DNA of 7,287 bases from Pseudomonadota bacterium (GTDB lineage: Bacteria; Desulfobacterota; JAPLJL01): assembly GCA_026388615.1 (NCBI GenBank), contig JAPLJL010000194.1, positions 1 to 7,287 on the forward strand, read 5' to 3'. The stretch's first letter is position 1; every line of letters begins with the position of its first letter. A program made the position numbers and the translations under genes. The notes under the pieces are model-generated. The model did not search any database and was not told the DNA's origin. It was given only the letters and a program-made list of their open reading frames with translations. Positions 1 to 5,573 of this stretch are shown here, in pieces.

Positions 1-2
1 GC

Positions 3-83
3 TGGGGAAGTAATGGAGATGGCCAATTAGGTGGAGGGTATTTGGGTAATCCGAATACTCAAGCTCCGGTGATTAGTCCGTAA
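3..83 (+). CDS. C-terminal end of an RCC1-repeat protein (partial)
   Basis: The frame starting at base 3 reads WGSNGDGQLGGGYLGNPNTQ and six more residues, then stops with TAA at 81-83. The W-G-S-N-x-x-G-Q-L-G-x-G block is the core of the bacterial RCC1 (regulator of chromosome condensation) repeat, a blade of a seven-bladed beta-propeller usually found in large secreted or surface proteins. Only the end of the last blade is visible, so total length, signal peptide and partner domains are unknown. The protein ends soon after the usual 'TPVQV'-like strand (here TQAPVISP), which could be a natural end or a slightly truncated one. The other two plus-strand frames close within the first 30 bases, which supports this frame. 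Bacterial RCC1 repeats are known as binding scaffolds; no specific role can be inferred here. Confidence 0.65.
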   Translation, partial: WGSNGDGQLGGGYLGNPNTQAPVISP

Positions 84-96
84 AGAAAAGTGAAGT

Positions 97-130
97 AGCC
101 TAAAAGCCTAAAAGTTAGGAAGCCTAAAAG
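97..130. repeat. Short direct repeat tract, unit AGCCTAAAAG
   Basis: The decamer AGCCTAAAAG occurs at 97-106, 105-114 (overlapping the first by two bases) and 121-130. A degenerate continuation (GGCTAAGAG) follows at about 138-146. The tract directly follows the stop of the RCC1-like gene. It has no open frame of note and is one of several self-similar intergenic tracts in this window, each built on a different word. Confidence 0.7.
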
Positions 131-180
131 AGAAGAAGGCTAAGAGTTACCCCAGACTTCGCCTTCCTTTTGAATATTAA

Positions 181-209
181 TTGACTTTATTATGTTCCGG
201 ATGTACGCT
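181..209 (+). promoter_or_regulatory. Candidate promoter of the toxin-antitoxin operon
   Basis: TTGACT at 181-186 matches five of six bases of the -35 consensus. With a 17-base spacer the -10 position is TACGCT (204-209), which keeps the important T, A and final T. It lies about 50 bases upstream of the antitoxin start, and the -10 overlaps the proposed operator, as expected for an autorepressed operon. The -10 is weak, so this is a tentative call. Confidence 0.4.
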
Positions 210-219
210 TCAATGTACA
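201..219 (+). promoter_or_regulatory. Candidate antitoxin operator (paired TGTAC-core sites)
   Basis: ATGTAC occurs at 201-206 and again at 213-218. The second copy extends to a perfect TGTACA palindrome (214-219). The two GTAC centres are 12 bp apart. YefM-family antitoxins are known to repress their own operons by binding paired palindromes with TGTACA cores, which matches the Phd/YefM-type antitoxin encoded 40 bases downstream. The overlap with the candidate -10 fits repression. Binding itself is an inference. Confidence 0.5.
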
Positions 220-258
220 AGTGAGAATTCCTCTTTTTTAGAACCCTAAGGAGCAATA

Positions 259-480
259 ATGAAAGAAACCACTATCGCCAAACTGAGAAATAACGCGAAG
301 GCGTACTTTGATTCCGTGGAAAAGGGCGATATTGTCCGGGTTTATCGCCGGGGCCAGCCGATCGCGGAAATCGTACCCATCCCGAAGAAGAAACCCTCAT
401 GGAAAAGAGAAATCCCTCGTCTTTCCATCACCGGGAGATCGCTCAGCCGGGAGATCCTCAAGGATCGGGTTGATCGATGA
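259..480 (+). CDS. Phd/YefM-family antitoxin
   Basis: A 73-residue protein that starts M-K-E-T-T-I-A-K-L-R-N-N and continues with a V-x-x-G-D-I-V-R-V-Y-R-R-G-Q-P-I-A-E-I-V-P segment. This is the typical N-terminal DNA-binding and dimerisation fold of Phd/YefM antitoxins: a helix, then a beta hairpin ending in the R-R-G-x-P-x-A motif. The basic, proline-containing C-terminal half (from about residue 42) is expected to be the flexible toxin-binding tail. AAGGAG lies five to six bases before the ATG, a good ribosome-binding site. The stop overlaps the toxin start (ATGA at 477-480), so the two are translationally coupled. The protein should neutralise the PIN toxin by direct binding and repress the shared promoter. 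It cannot be assigned more precisely than the Phd/YefM superfamily. Confidence 0.88.
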   Translation: MKETTIAKLRNNAKAYFDSVEKGDIVRVYRRGQPIAEIVPIPKKKPSWKREIPRLSITGRSLSREILKDRVDR

Positions 481-890
481 AGGTGTTTTTCGACACCTCC
501 GCTCTGGTCAAACGTTATATCGAAGAACCGGGAAGCATACAAGTCGTCGAGACCTGCCTCCACGCTGACGTCTTAATGGTCAGTATCGTCTGCTTTCCCG
601 AAATAGTCTCAACCTTGAGACGGTTGGTGCGGGAAGGATTCCTTTCTCCATCGGACTACCAAAAAGTCAAGAAAACGGTTCTAGCAGATCTCGAAGACGT
701 GGAGGTTTCCAACCTGACTCCCGAGGTAATCGGGCTGGCGATTCACTGTCTGGAAAACCATCCCCTGCGATCCATGGATGCCATTCATCTTGGGTGTGCC
801 CTGGCAATGAAACCAGATTTTTTCATTTCCTCCGACCGGGCGCAGGCCGCCGCAGCTCGGAAGGAAGGACTCCAGGTTAAAGAGATTTAA
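477..890 (+). CDS. vapC: VapC-like PIN-domain ribonuclease toxin
   Basis: A 137-residue single PIN domain, the usual VapC length. It begins MKVFFDTSALVKRYIEE, placing the first acidic metal ligand at Asp6. The other expected acidic positions are Glu42 (in FPEI), Asp101 (in SMDAIH) and Asp120 (in ISSDRAQ), so the Mg2+/Mn2+-dependent RNase site looks complete. Family members cleave tRNA or rRNA and stop growth when the antitoxin is degraded; the RNA target cannot be read from sequence. The ATG overlaps the antitoxin stop by four bases and has no close Shine-Dalgarno of its own, so translation probably depends on coupling. PIN toxins are paired with several antitoxin folds; a Phd/YefM partner is a known combination. 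The gene appears intact. Confidence 0.9.
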   Translation: MKVFFDTSALVKRYIEEPGSIQVVETCLHADVLMVSIVCFPEIVSTLRRLVREGFLSPSDYQKVKKTVLADLEDVEVSNLTPEVIGLAIHCLENHPLRSMDAIHLGCALAMKPDFFISSDRAQAAAARKEGLQVKEI

Positions 891-955
891 ACTTCAACCA
901 GCATTCTGAACGACATCTTAGGCGAGCCTCGGGCAGGCCGAACATATCGATATTT

Positions 956-980
956 GGGCCGATAGGGGCATCGGCCCCTA
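956..980. terminator. GC-rich hairpin between convergent genes, possible bidirectional terminator
   Basis: Two mutually exclusive stems are visible: GGGCCGAT (956-963) with ATCGGCCC (970-977), and TAGGGGC (963-969) with GCCCCTA (974-980) around an ATCG tetraloop. The hairpin lies downstream of both the VapC-like gene and the convergent DUF362 gene. There is no clear T-run on either side, so a classical intrinsic terminator is doubtful; it may instead be a dispersed repeat. Confidence 0.35.
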
Positions 981-1000
981 CCTTCAAAAGAAACGGGAAA

Positions 1001-2161
1001 TTATTTGGGGATCAGGGATTGGAGCTTGCGATGGGAGAGGTTCATCTTCCGCATCTCGGCGGCCGGGGGAGGGCAGCCGGGGATATGGGGAAGGCCGTTT
1101 TTCTTGGCCAGGCCCCGGGTGCAGTCGCCAAAGCAGACCATCTTGGCTTTTTTCGGATCCGCCCCTGCCGGGAAGGAACAGCGGGGCCCGAAGAAGATAT
1201 AAAACGGCCGGAGGATTCCGTGATGGAGAAAATTAACGGTTCCCCGCAGGGTGTCGTAGGCATAATGCCAGTCGGTGGAAAGTTTGGTGGACATCAGGAA
1301 GGTCTGCATGCAGCCGGAACAGCCCGACAAAGCCTGCAGGTGGAAGTGGCCAAAGTTGAGCTGGTCGCCGAAATTCGGGGGTTTGAAGGCGACGCTGACA
1401 TCGGAGAGCTTCTCGCCCACGATCTTGGTCGGAACATCCGGGACGTGGGTTTTTTTGCGGTCGAGCTTCATGACCTGCACCGCGACGTTATCCACCTCGT
1501 GAATATCCTGCCCGCAGAATAAAAGCCCGAGCTTCCGGGCCCGGCCCCCAAAATGCCAGAGGGAGTAGGGGCCGTTACCGTCCATCGCCACGATCCCGTC
1601 AATGATATTAAGGTTGGGTTTCAGGACCTGGCTCAATTCGAAGATGTCGGCCTGAAGGTCTTTCATATGAAATTTCTGCTTGTCGAACTCCTGGAGGGCG
1701 CCTTTCTGGTTTTTCATGCAGAGGGAAACGTGGGTGAAATAATGGGTCTTCATCTTGGCGACGTTGATGTATTCGTTTTCGAATAAAAGCTTAGGCAGCT
1801 TGATCTCGCCGCGCTTCCATTTGATCGGGATGCGTTCTTCTTTTTCGAGATCCACCAGTCTGGCGTTGGGATATTTTTTCGGGATCCGGTCATACCCGAA
1901 ATTACGGATCATCTTCTGAAAATCCATCCCCGCAGCCACGCCCTCGGCGATGATGACTTGTTTGTCCCTGAATATGCCGGCCAGGGCTTCGAGGAACTCG
2001 GGCGGAACGCAGTCGCCCAGCTTGAGGGAGCCGTCAGGAAAGCCGGCGTTGGGCTTAAGGACGATGGTTTCCTTCTTGGGCTTATAGCCGACCAGGTCAA
2101 TGGCCCGCTCGAGCCCGGAGCGGACATTGGTGTACGATGATTTGACGATAGCGACAGTCAT
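1001..2161 (-). CDS. DUF362-domain protein with Cys-rich C-terminus
   Basis: A 386-residue protein. The N-terminal start TVAIVKSSY, the L-K-P-N-A-G segment (35-40), V-A-K-M-K-T-H (134-140), L-C-M-K-N-Q-K-G (147-154) and N-I-I-D-G-I-V-A-M-D-G-N-G-P (185-198) are the conserved blocks of the DUF362 family, found mainly in anaerobic bacteria and archaea. Many family members carry a ferredoxin-like C-terminal domain. This one has instead Cys281 and Cys284 (GCSGC), Cys328 (GPRC), Cys343 and Cys347 (CFGDC) and Cys363 (IPGCPP). That spacing recalls a [4Fe-4S] site but not the CxxCxxCxxxC ferredoxin pattern. No signal peptide or membrane segment is seen. The ATG is preceded by TCGTCAA repeats and no Shine-Dalgarno, unlike the other genes of this strand. 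It is probably the last gene of the minus-strand cluster; its reaction is unknown. Confidence 0.85.
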   Translation of the reverse strand: MTVAIVKSSYTNVRSGLERAIDLVGYKPKKETIVLKPNAGFPDGSLKLGDCVPPEFLEALAGIFRDKQVIIAEGVAAGMDFQKMIRNFGYDRIPKKYPNARLVDLEKEERIPIKWKRGEIKLPKLLFENEYINVAKMKTHYFTHVSLCMKNQKGALQEFDKQKFHMKDLQADIFELSQVLKPNLNIIDGIVAMDGNGPYSLWHFGGRARKLGLLFCGQDIHEVDNVAVQVMKLDRKKTHVPDVPTKIVGEKLSDVSVAFKPPNFGDQLNFGHFHLQALSGCSGCMQTFLMSTKLSTDWHYAYDTLRGTVNFLHHGILRPFYIFFGPRCSFPAGADPKKAKMVCFGDCTRGLAKKNGLPHIPGCPPPAAEMRKMNLSHRKLQSLIPK

Positions 2162-2165
2162 ATCA

Positions 2166-2259
2166 ATTGACGATTGACGAATGACGATTGACGAATGAAA
2201 ACCAAAGAAGAAATATAGGGCAAGGCTTTAGCCTTGCGAAGAATTGACGATTGACGAAT
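2166..2259. repeat. TTGACGA heptamer repeats flanking a small hairpin
   Basis: Four heptamers stand in tandem at 2167-2194 (TTGACGA, TTGACGA, ATGACGA, TTGACGA). Two more follow at 2244-2257, so the 17-mer ATTGACGATTGACGAAT is present identically at 2166-2182 and 2243-2259. The tract abuts the start codon of the DUF362 gene and fills the place where its ribosome-binding site would be. The rest of the gap to 2383 holds other short repeated words (GGTTC variants at about 2269-2291, AGGCGC variants at about 2345-2370) and no gene. Confidence 0.75.
2220..2237. repeat. Perfect 8-bp inverted repeat (small hairpin)
   Basis: GCAAGGCT (2220-2227), two bases, then AGCCTTGC (2230-2237) form an almost perfect palindrome between the two blocks of TTGACGA heptamers. 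There is no T-run after it on either strand, so a terminator role is weakly supported. It may be a dispersed palindromic repeat. Confidence 0.5.
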
Positions 2260-2383
2260 AAAAGATCGGGTTCCAGGTTCACGGTTCAAAGTTGAAATAA
2301 CAAAATGACGGAACCAAGTTTCTTGCTTTAAGCCCCTTGCACCAGGCGCCCTGCCTTTTGCGCTAGGCGCTATGCTCTTAGCC

Positions 2384-3208
2384 TCAATCGGCCGGCTTTT
2401 TAATCGCTGACATCTTCTTGGTCATGAACCCGAGGAGGCTGGGGGAGAAACGGAAGGTCCGCCACATGGATTTGGCTTCCCGGCCGGGCAGAATCTTGAA
2501 TTGGTTTTTATAAATGGCATCGACCATATTTTCCGCGACCATATCGGCCTTGGTCATCCCGGTGTACTTGGCCATCTTGACCGCCAGGGGAGGCATGTTG
2601 CTCATATCCTGGGTCATGGCGGTGTCGACCATGAAGGGAAGGCAGACCCCGACGCTCACCCCGTAGGGTTCCATTTCCATCTGGAGTCCCTGGGACATGG
2701 TGTAGATTCCCGCCTTGGTGCAGTCGTACAGAAGCTTATTGGGGGCGCCATAAAACCAGGAAACCGAACTGGTATTCAGGATAAAACCATCGCGTTTTTT
2801 CATGATATGGGGGATGCAGGCGTGGCACATGAACATGGTGCCCTTGAGATTGATATCGAGAATCTTCTCCGCCTTCTCGATCGGGGTCTCGTAAAACGGG
2901 CCCATCATCAGGATCCCGGCGGTGTTGACCAGGCCGTCGATCCCGCCGAACTTTTTCACGATCTCCCCGATCCCGGCGAGAACTGATTCCTTCTTGGAGA
3001 TGTCGATCTCGAAAATCTCAACGGCGGAGGCTTTGCCTTTGGCCTGGGCCGCGATTTCTTCCAGCCCTTTGCGGTTGACATCGGTGAGGGCGAGGCGTAC
3101 CCCTTTGGCGGCAAGATTAAGGGCCACCGCGGCCCCGATGCCGCTGGCGGCTCCGTTCACCACCACGACCTTGTTTTTAAGATAATCTTTTCCGCGCTTC
3201 TTGATCAA
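2384..3208 (-). CDS. Short-chain dehydrogenase/reductase (SDR family)
   Basis: A 274-residue classical SDR. The Rossmann glycine motif is N-G-A-A-S-G-I-G (18-25), with Asn in place of the usual Thr. Asp43 at the end of the second strand favours NAD(H) over NADP(H). N-T-A-G (95-98) replaces the common NNAG, Asn120 is the structural or catalytic Asn, Ser148 the catalytic Ser, and Y161-D-C-T-K165 the YxxxK pair. All catalytic residues are present, so it should oxidise an alcohol or reduce a carbonyl. The C-terminal 40 residues are basic and hydrophobic (SMWRTFRFSPSLLGFMTKK), which might favour membrane or lipid contact; this is inference. The start is TTG; AGGAG six bases upstream decides it. 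It lies between the small membrane proteins and the DUF362 gene on the same strand. Confidence 0.93.
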   Translation of the reverse strand: MIKKRGKDYLKNKVVVVNGAASGIGAAVALNLAAKGVRLALTDVNRKGLEEIAAQAKGKASAVEIFEIDISKKESVLAGIGEIVKKFGGIDGLVNTAGILMMGPFYETPIEKAEKILDINLKGTMFMCHACIPHIMKKRDGFILNTSSVSWFYGAPNKLLYDCTKAGIYTMSQGLQMEMEPYGVSVGVCLPFMVDTAMTQDMSNMPPLAVKMAKYTGMTKADMVAENMVDAIYKNQFKILPGREAKSMWRTFRFSPSLLGFMTKKMSAIKKPAD

Positions 3209-3214
3209 TTTGTT

Positions 3215-3219
3215 CTCCT
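3215..3219 (-). promoter_or_regulatory. Ribosome-binding site selecting the TTG start of the SDR gene
   Basis: On the minus strand AGGAG is followed by six bases (AACAAA) and TTG. No ATG or GTG in a better position is available before the conserved glycine motif, so the rare TTG start is well supported. Confidence 0.75.
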
Positions 3220-3225
3220 GTATCA

Positions 3226-3297
3226 GTAGTGGCCGACCTTGGTCGGCGGGTCGGGCAAACCTGAATTCGAAAGAAGTCGAGCAAGCTCGACCACTAC
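3226..3297. repeat. Cloverleaf-like palindromic element (possible MITE or REP-type repeat)
   Basis: Outer arms GTAGTGG (3226-3232) and CCACTAC (3291-3297) are perfect inverted repeats. Inside are two further hairpins: CCGACC-TT-GGTCGG (3233-3246) and GTCGAGC-AA-GCTCGAC (3276-3291). The whole can fold as a three-way junction of 72 bases. No clear target-site duplication is visible (TATCA on the left, AATAT on the right). It lies six bases from the SDR ribosome-binding site, in the gap that follows the 54-residue membrane protein. A dispersed non-autonomous element is the simplest reading. Confidence 0.6.
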
Positions 3298-3355
3298 AAT
3301 ATTTTATGTACGCAAGCTGAAGACTATTGTTACCATTTCTCGCTTTTCTCGCTGT

Positions 3356-3520
3356 CTAGACGTGATACCGGTAATACATGTACTTCACGTCTTTCAGGGT
3401 CTGGATGAGGTAGTAACGCAGGTTGGGCTTGGTGATGAGGGTGTAGATGATTTTCAGGCCAAGGATAAGAGCGCAGAGAATGATGACCCCGGCAACTATT
3501 ACTAATACGGACTTAAGCAT
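3356..3520 (-). CDS. Small single-pass membrane protein (54 aa), paralogue of the 48-aa neighbour
   Basis: This short frame runs from ATG at 3520 to TAG at 3356-3358. AGGAGG lies four bases before the ATG, among the best ribosome-binding sites in the window. Residues 4-22 (SVLVIVAGVIILCALILGL) form a clear transmembrane helix, extended by IIYTLI. The short C-terminal tail (about 25 residues from TKPN) is basic and tyrosine-rich and ends YYRYHV, so the tail should face the cytoplasm (positive-inside rule). Aligned without gaps from TKP or SKP, 9 of 25 tail residues match the 48-residue protein encoded upstream. I recognise no family. A role as membrane anchor or small subunit for the neighbouring oxidoreductases is inference only. 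Confidence 0.75.
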   Translation of the reverse strand: MLKSVLVIVAGVIILCALILGLKIIYTLITKPNLRYYLIQTLKDVKYMYYRYHV

Positions 3521-3538
3521 AAAACCTCCTTTTTTATT

Positions 3539-3623
3539 AAGGGTCCGAGGGTTCGAGGATTCCAGGGTTCGAGGGTAGGATTATTTCACTTGGCCCCCAG
3601 ACCCCTTGGTCCCTTGAACCCTT
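3539..3623. repeat. Imperfect inverted repeat of GGGTTCNAGG-type words, copy A
   Basis: The left arm (3539-3577) is made of repeated AGGGTTCGAGG or GATTCCAGG words. The right arm (3589-3623) is built from their complement (CCCTTGGTCCCTTGAACCC). The arms can pair imperfectly into a long hairpin in a transcript of either strand. It fills the gap between the two small membrane-protein genes and ends nine bases before the AGGAGG of the 54-residue protein. Confidence 0.65.
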
Positions 3624-3629
3624 CATATT

Positions 3630-3776
3630 TTATGTCAAATAACGGAACGGGACATAGGGCAATTGTTTTAACAGATATATCATATAACGGAACCGGCGAG
3701 GTTTGGAAATCACCCAGATCATTCCCAGAACACCGATGCCAACCAGAACCGCGATCACAATCAACAAGGTTTGCAT
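3630..3776 (-). CDS. Small single-pass membrane protein (48 aa), paralogue of the 54-aa neighbour
   Basis: The frame runs from ATG at 3776 to TAA at 3630-3632, with AGGAGG five bases before the ATG. Residues 4-23 (LLIVIAVLVGIGVLGMIWVI) form one transmembrane helix. A basic tail SKPRRFRYMIYLLKQLPYV follows and ends PFRYLT. The Lys-Pro after the helix, and the matching Y, I, LK, Y and RY positions in the tail, tie it to the 54-residue protein. It is the first gene after the 516-residue FAD oxidoreductase on the same strand. No known family is recognised. The combination of strong Shine-Dalgarno, clean helix and paralogy makes it a real gene rather than chance; function is unknown. Confidence 0.75.
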   Translation of the reverse strand: MQTLLIVIAVLVGIGVLGMIWVISKPRRFRYMIYLLKQLPYVPFRYLT

Positions 3777-3797
3777 ATTATCCTCCTTTTTGAAAAT

Positions 3798-3907
3798 AGG
3801 GTTCCAGGATTCCAGGATTCAAGGGTTCGAGGGCAGAAAAGAAATAATTTTTTCTGATTTTTTGCATTTTCCTTGACCCCTAGATCCCTTGGCCCCTTGA
3901 ACCCTTT
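3798..3907. repeat. Imperfect inverted repeat of GGGTTCNAGG-type words, copy B
   Basis: The left arm (3798-3836) contains AGGGTTCCAGG, ATTCCAGG and AAGGGTTCGAGGG. The right arm (3871-3907) contains CCTTGACCCC and CCCCTTGAACCCTTT. A T-rich stretch (about 3847-3870) separates them. The right arm runs into the stop codon of the 516-residue oxidoreductase, and the left arm ends ten bases before the AGGAGG of the 48-residue protein. Layout and words match copy A. A folded transcript could slow RNases, end transcription partly or affect the small gene's translation; none of this is shown. Confidence 0.65.
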
Positions 3908-5456
3908 ATAAATGATCTTCTTTTATCAGATTACTGGTAATCAGCGCCGAAGACATCACCGTGGGAATCCCGCCCGACATGTGGGTGGAGGCGCCGGCCA
4001 GGTAGAGATTTTTCACCGCCCAGGAGCGGGAGCGGGGGCGCATCGGCCCTACGGTCAGGATGTCGAAATCCAGGCCGTAGATGCAACCCCGCGGGGCCAG
4101 GAGCCTCCGCTCAAAATCGAGGGGCGTGGAAACCTTGGCAAAGGTAATGTGCTTCTTGATTCCCGGGCTGAAAACGCGGTCGAAGAAATTGATGGCTTCC
4201 TCCATATATTGGCCTTTGCAGCGGTCCCAGTTGGTCCCGATCGGGGCATAGGGCACAGGGCCGTTGTAGATGAAATTGACGATGTGGTGGCCCTTGGGGG
4301 CGAGGTCGGGATCGGCGTCGGTGGGCCAGCAGACCAGGGACTGGCCCGAGCCCTCCCGCGGGATCACATCGGCCTTGTAGTCGTACCAAGCCTGGTTCAG
4401 CTGCTCCAGGGAGGTGGCCAGCATGGTATGGTGCGCGTTCAGATCGGGCTTCTTGTCCATTCCGAGATAAATCATGGGGCATCCCATCGAAGGCGTGTAG
4501 GAATTGATCCCGAGGTTGATGTGCCAGGGAAGGTTTTCCGGGCCGATCAGGCGCTTGTAAGTGGTGAGGGCGTTGACGTTGGAGAGGACGATCGGGGCCG
4601 TGATCTGTTTGCCATCGGAAGTCTGCACTCCCTTGACCACGTTGTTCTTGTCCAGCAGGATCTTGTCCACCAGGACCTTGTTCCGGATTTCCACCCCGAA
4701 TTCCTTCCCCATCTTGGCCAGGCCGTTGGGGATGGCGACCATCCCGCCCTTGGGATACCAGATGCCGTAGTGTTCAGTCAGGGCGACCAGGCCCATGAAG
4801 CCCGGGCAGAGCTCGGGGGTGGCCCCGGCGAAATAGCTCTGGAAGGCCATCGAGCCCAGCACGGTGGGGTGGCGGAAATATTTCCTGATCACGGTCTCGT
4901 GGGTCGCGATCATCTTCGGGAGCAGGTTGAACATGAGCCCCGGATACTTGAGTGACAGTTTCAGGGCATCGGTGATGGTCTGGTTGGGGATGGAGAGCAT
5001 GGGGGCGACATACTTGTCGATCGATTTCCGTCCACTTTCCGCGAATTTCCTGAAGCTCTTGCCGTCATGGGCATCGATCTTGGAGATCACATCGATGGTC
5101 TTGTCCCAGTCCACCGGGTAGGCGAATTTTTCGCCCTTCTCGTTAATGAAGGCGTAAATCGGGTCGCAGGAGATCAACTCCATGTAATCCTCGACCTTTT
5201 TCCCGCAGAGCTTGAAAACCTCTTTCATCGGGTCGATCAGCTCTACGATCGAGGCCCCGACATCCAGCTTGTAGCCGTTGTCGTCGTAGGTTGAACAGCA
5301 GCCCCCGATCAGCTCGCTCTGTTCCAGGATCAGGACCTTCAGGCCTTCCTTGGCGATGATCGCGGAGGTGGCCAGGCCGCCGATCCCGGAGCCGATGCAG
5401 ATCATGTCGTAATCGAACTTGCCGGTCCCGAATTTAATCTTTGGATTTTTGCCCAT
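3906..5456 (-). CDS. Phytoene desaturase/retinol saturase-like FAD oxidoreductase (first of tandem pair by position)
   Basis: A 516-residue flavoprotein of the CrtI/CrtISO/retinol-saturase superfamily, at its usual length. The FAD dinucleotide-binding motif is I-G-S-G-I-G-G-L (21-28), with the ribose-binding acid at Glu45 (ILEQ). G-G-C-C-S-T (51-56) and K-L-D-V-G-A-S (63-69) follow. The C-terminal FAD motif is N-L-Y-L-A-G-A-S-T-H-M-S-G-G-I-P (483-498). The family desaturates, isomerises or saturates polyene and isoprenoid chains, usually at the membrane. The FAD site is complete, so it is likely active, but direction and substrate cannot be read. GGGAGA six bases before the ATG is the ribosome-binding site. 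It is a clear paralogue of the adjacent 505-residue protein: in the 51-residue block beginning SYFAGATPELCPG, 30 positions are identical. Confidence 0.92.
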   Translation of the reverse strand: MGKNPKIKFGTGKFDYDMICIGSGIGGLATSAIIAKEGLKVLILEQSELIGGCCSTYDDNGYKLDVGASIVELIDPMKEVFKLCGKKVEDYMELISCDPIYAFINEKGEKFAYPVDWDKTIDVISKIDAHDGKSFRKFAESGRKSIDKYVAPMLSIPNQTITDALKLSLKYPGLMFNLLPKMIATHETVIRKYFRHPTVLGSMAFQSYFAGATPELCPGFMGLVALTEHYGIWYPKGGMVAIPNGLAKMGKEFGVEIRNKVLVDKILLDKNNVVKGVQTSDGKQITAPIVLSNVNALTTYKRLIGPENLPWHINLGINSYTPSMGCPMIYLGMDKKPDLNAHHTMLATSLEQLNQAWYDYKADVIPREGSGQSLVCWPTDADPDLAPKGHHIVNFIYNGPVPYAPIGTNWDRCKGQYMEEAINFFDRVFSPGIKKHITFAKVSTPLDFERRLLAPRGCIYGLDFDILTVGPMRPRSRSWAVKNLYLAGASTHMSGGIPTVMSSALITSNLIKEDHL

Positions 5457-5573
5457 ATTCGTCTCCCTTCAAATTATCAATAACCAAGCACCAATTACCA
5501 AACAAATTCCAATATTCAAATCTTAAACTCGAAACTTTTTAATTCCGTAATCCGCATTCCTAATTCGCAATTA
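5457..5573. other. AT-rich intergenic gap with repeated AATT/CCAA words
   Basis: This 117-base gap between the two oxidoreductase genes holds the ribosome-binding site of the downstream gene (GGGAGA on the minus strand). Otherwise it shows degenerate words such as CAATTACCAA, AATTCC and AATCCGCATTCC. No gene, terminator or promoter is evident. Confidence 0.5.

Noticed and set aside
1019..1522. 167-residue open frame on the plus strand
   Set aside because: Antisense to the DUF362 gene, whose conserved blocks are plain on the other strand.
2167..2257. Possible CRISPR-like array
   Set aside because: The repeat unit is only seven bases, mostly in direct tandem without unique spacers, and no cas genes are near.
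3239..3505. 88-residue open frame on the plus strand
   Set aside because: It crosses the palindromic element and the antisense of the 54-residue membrane protein and has no good ribosome-binding site.
3590..3793. 67-residue open frame on the plus strand
   Set aside because: It starts in the inverted-repeat tract and lies antisense to the 48-residue membrane protein, which has the better ribosome-binding site and a clear membrane helix.
3912..4955. 347-residue open frame on the plus strand
   Set aside because: It is antisense to the 516-residue FAD oxidoreductase, is rich in Gly, His, Arg and Val as expected from the complement of GC-rich codons, and has no recognisable motif.
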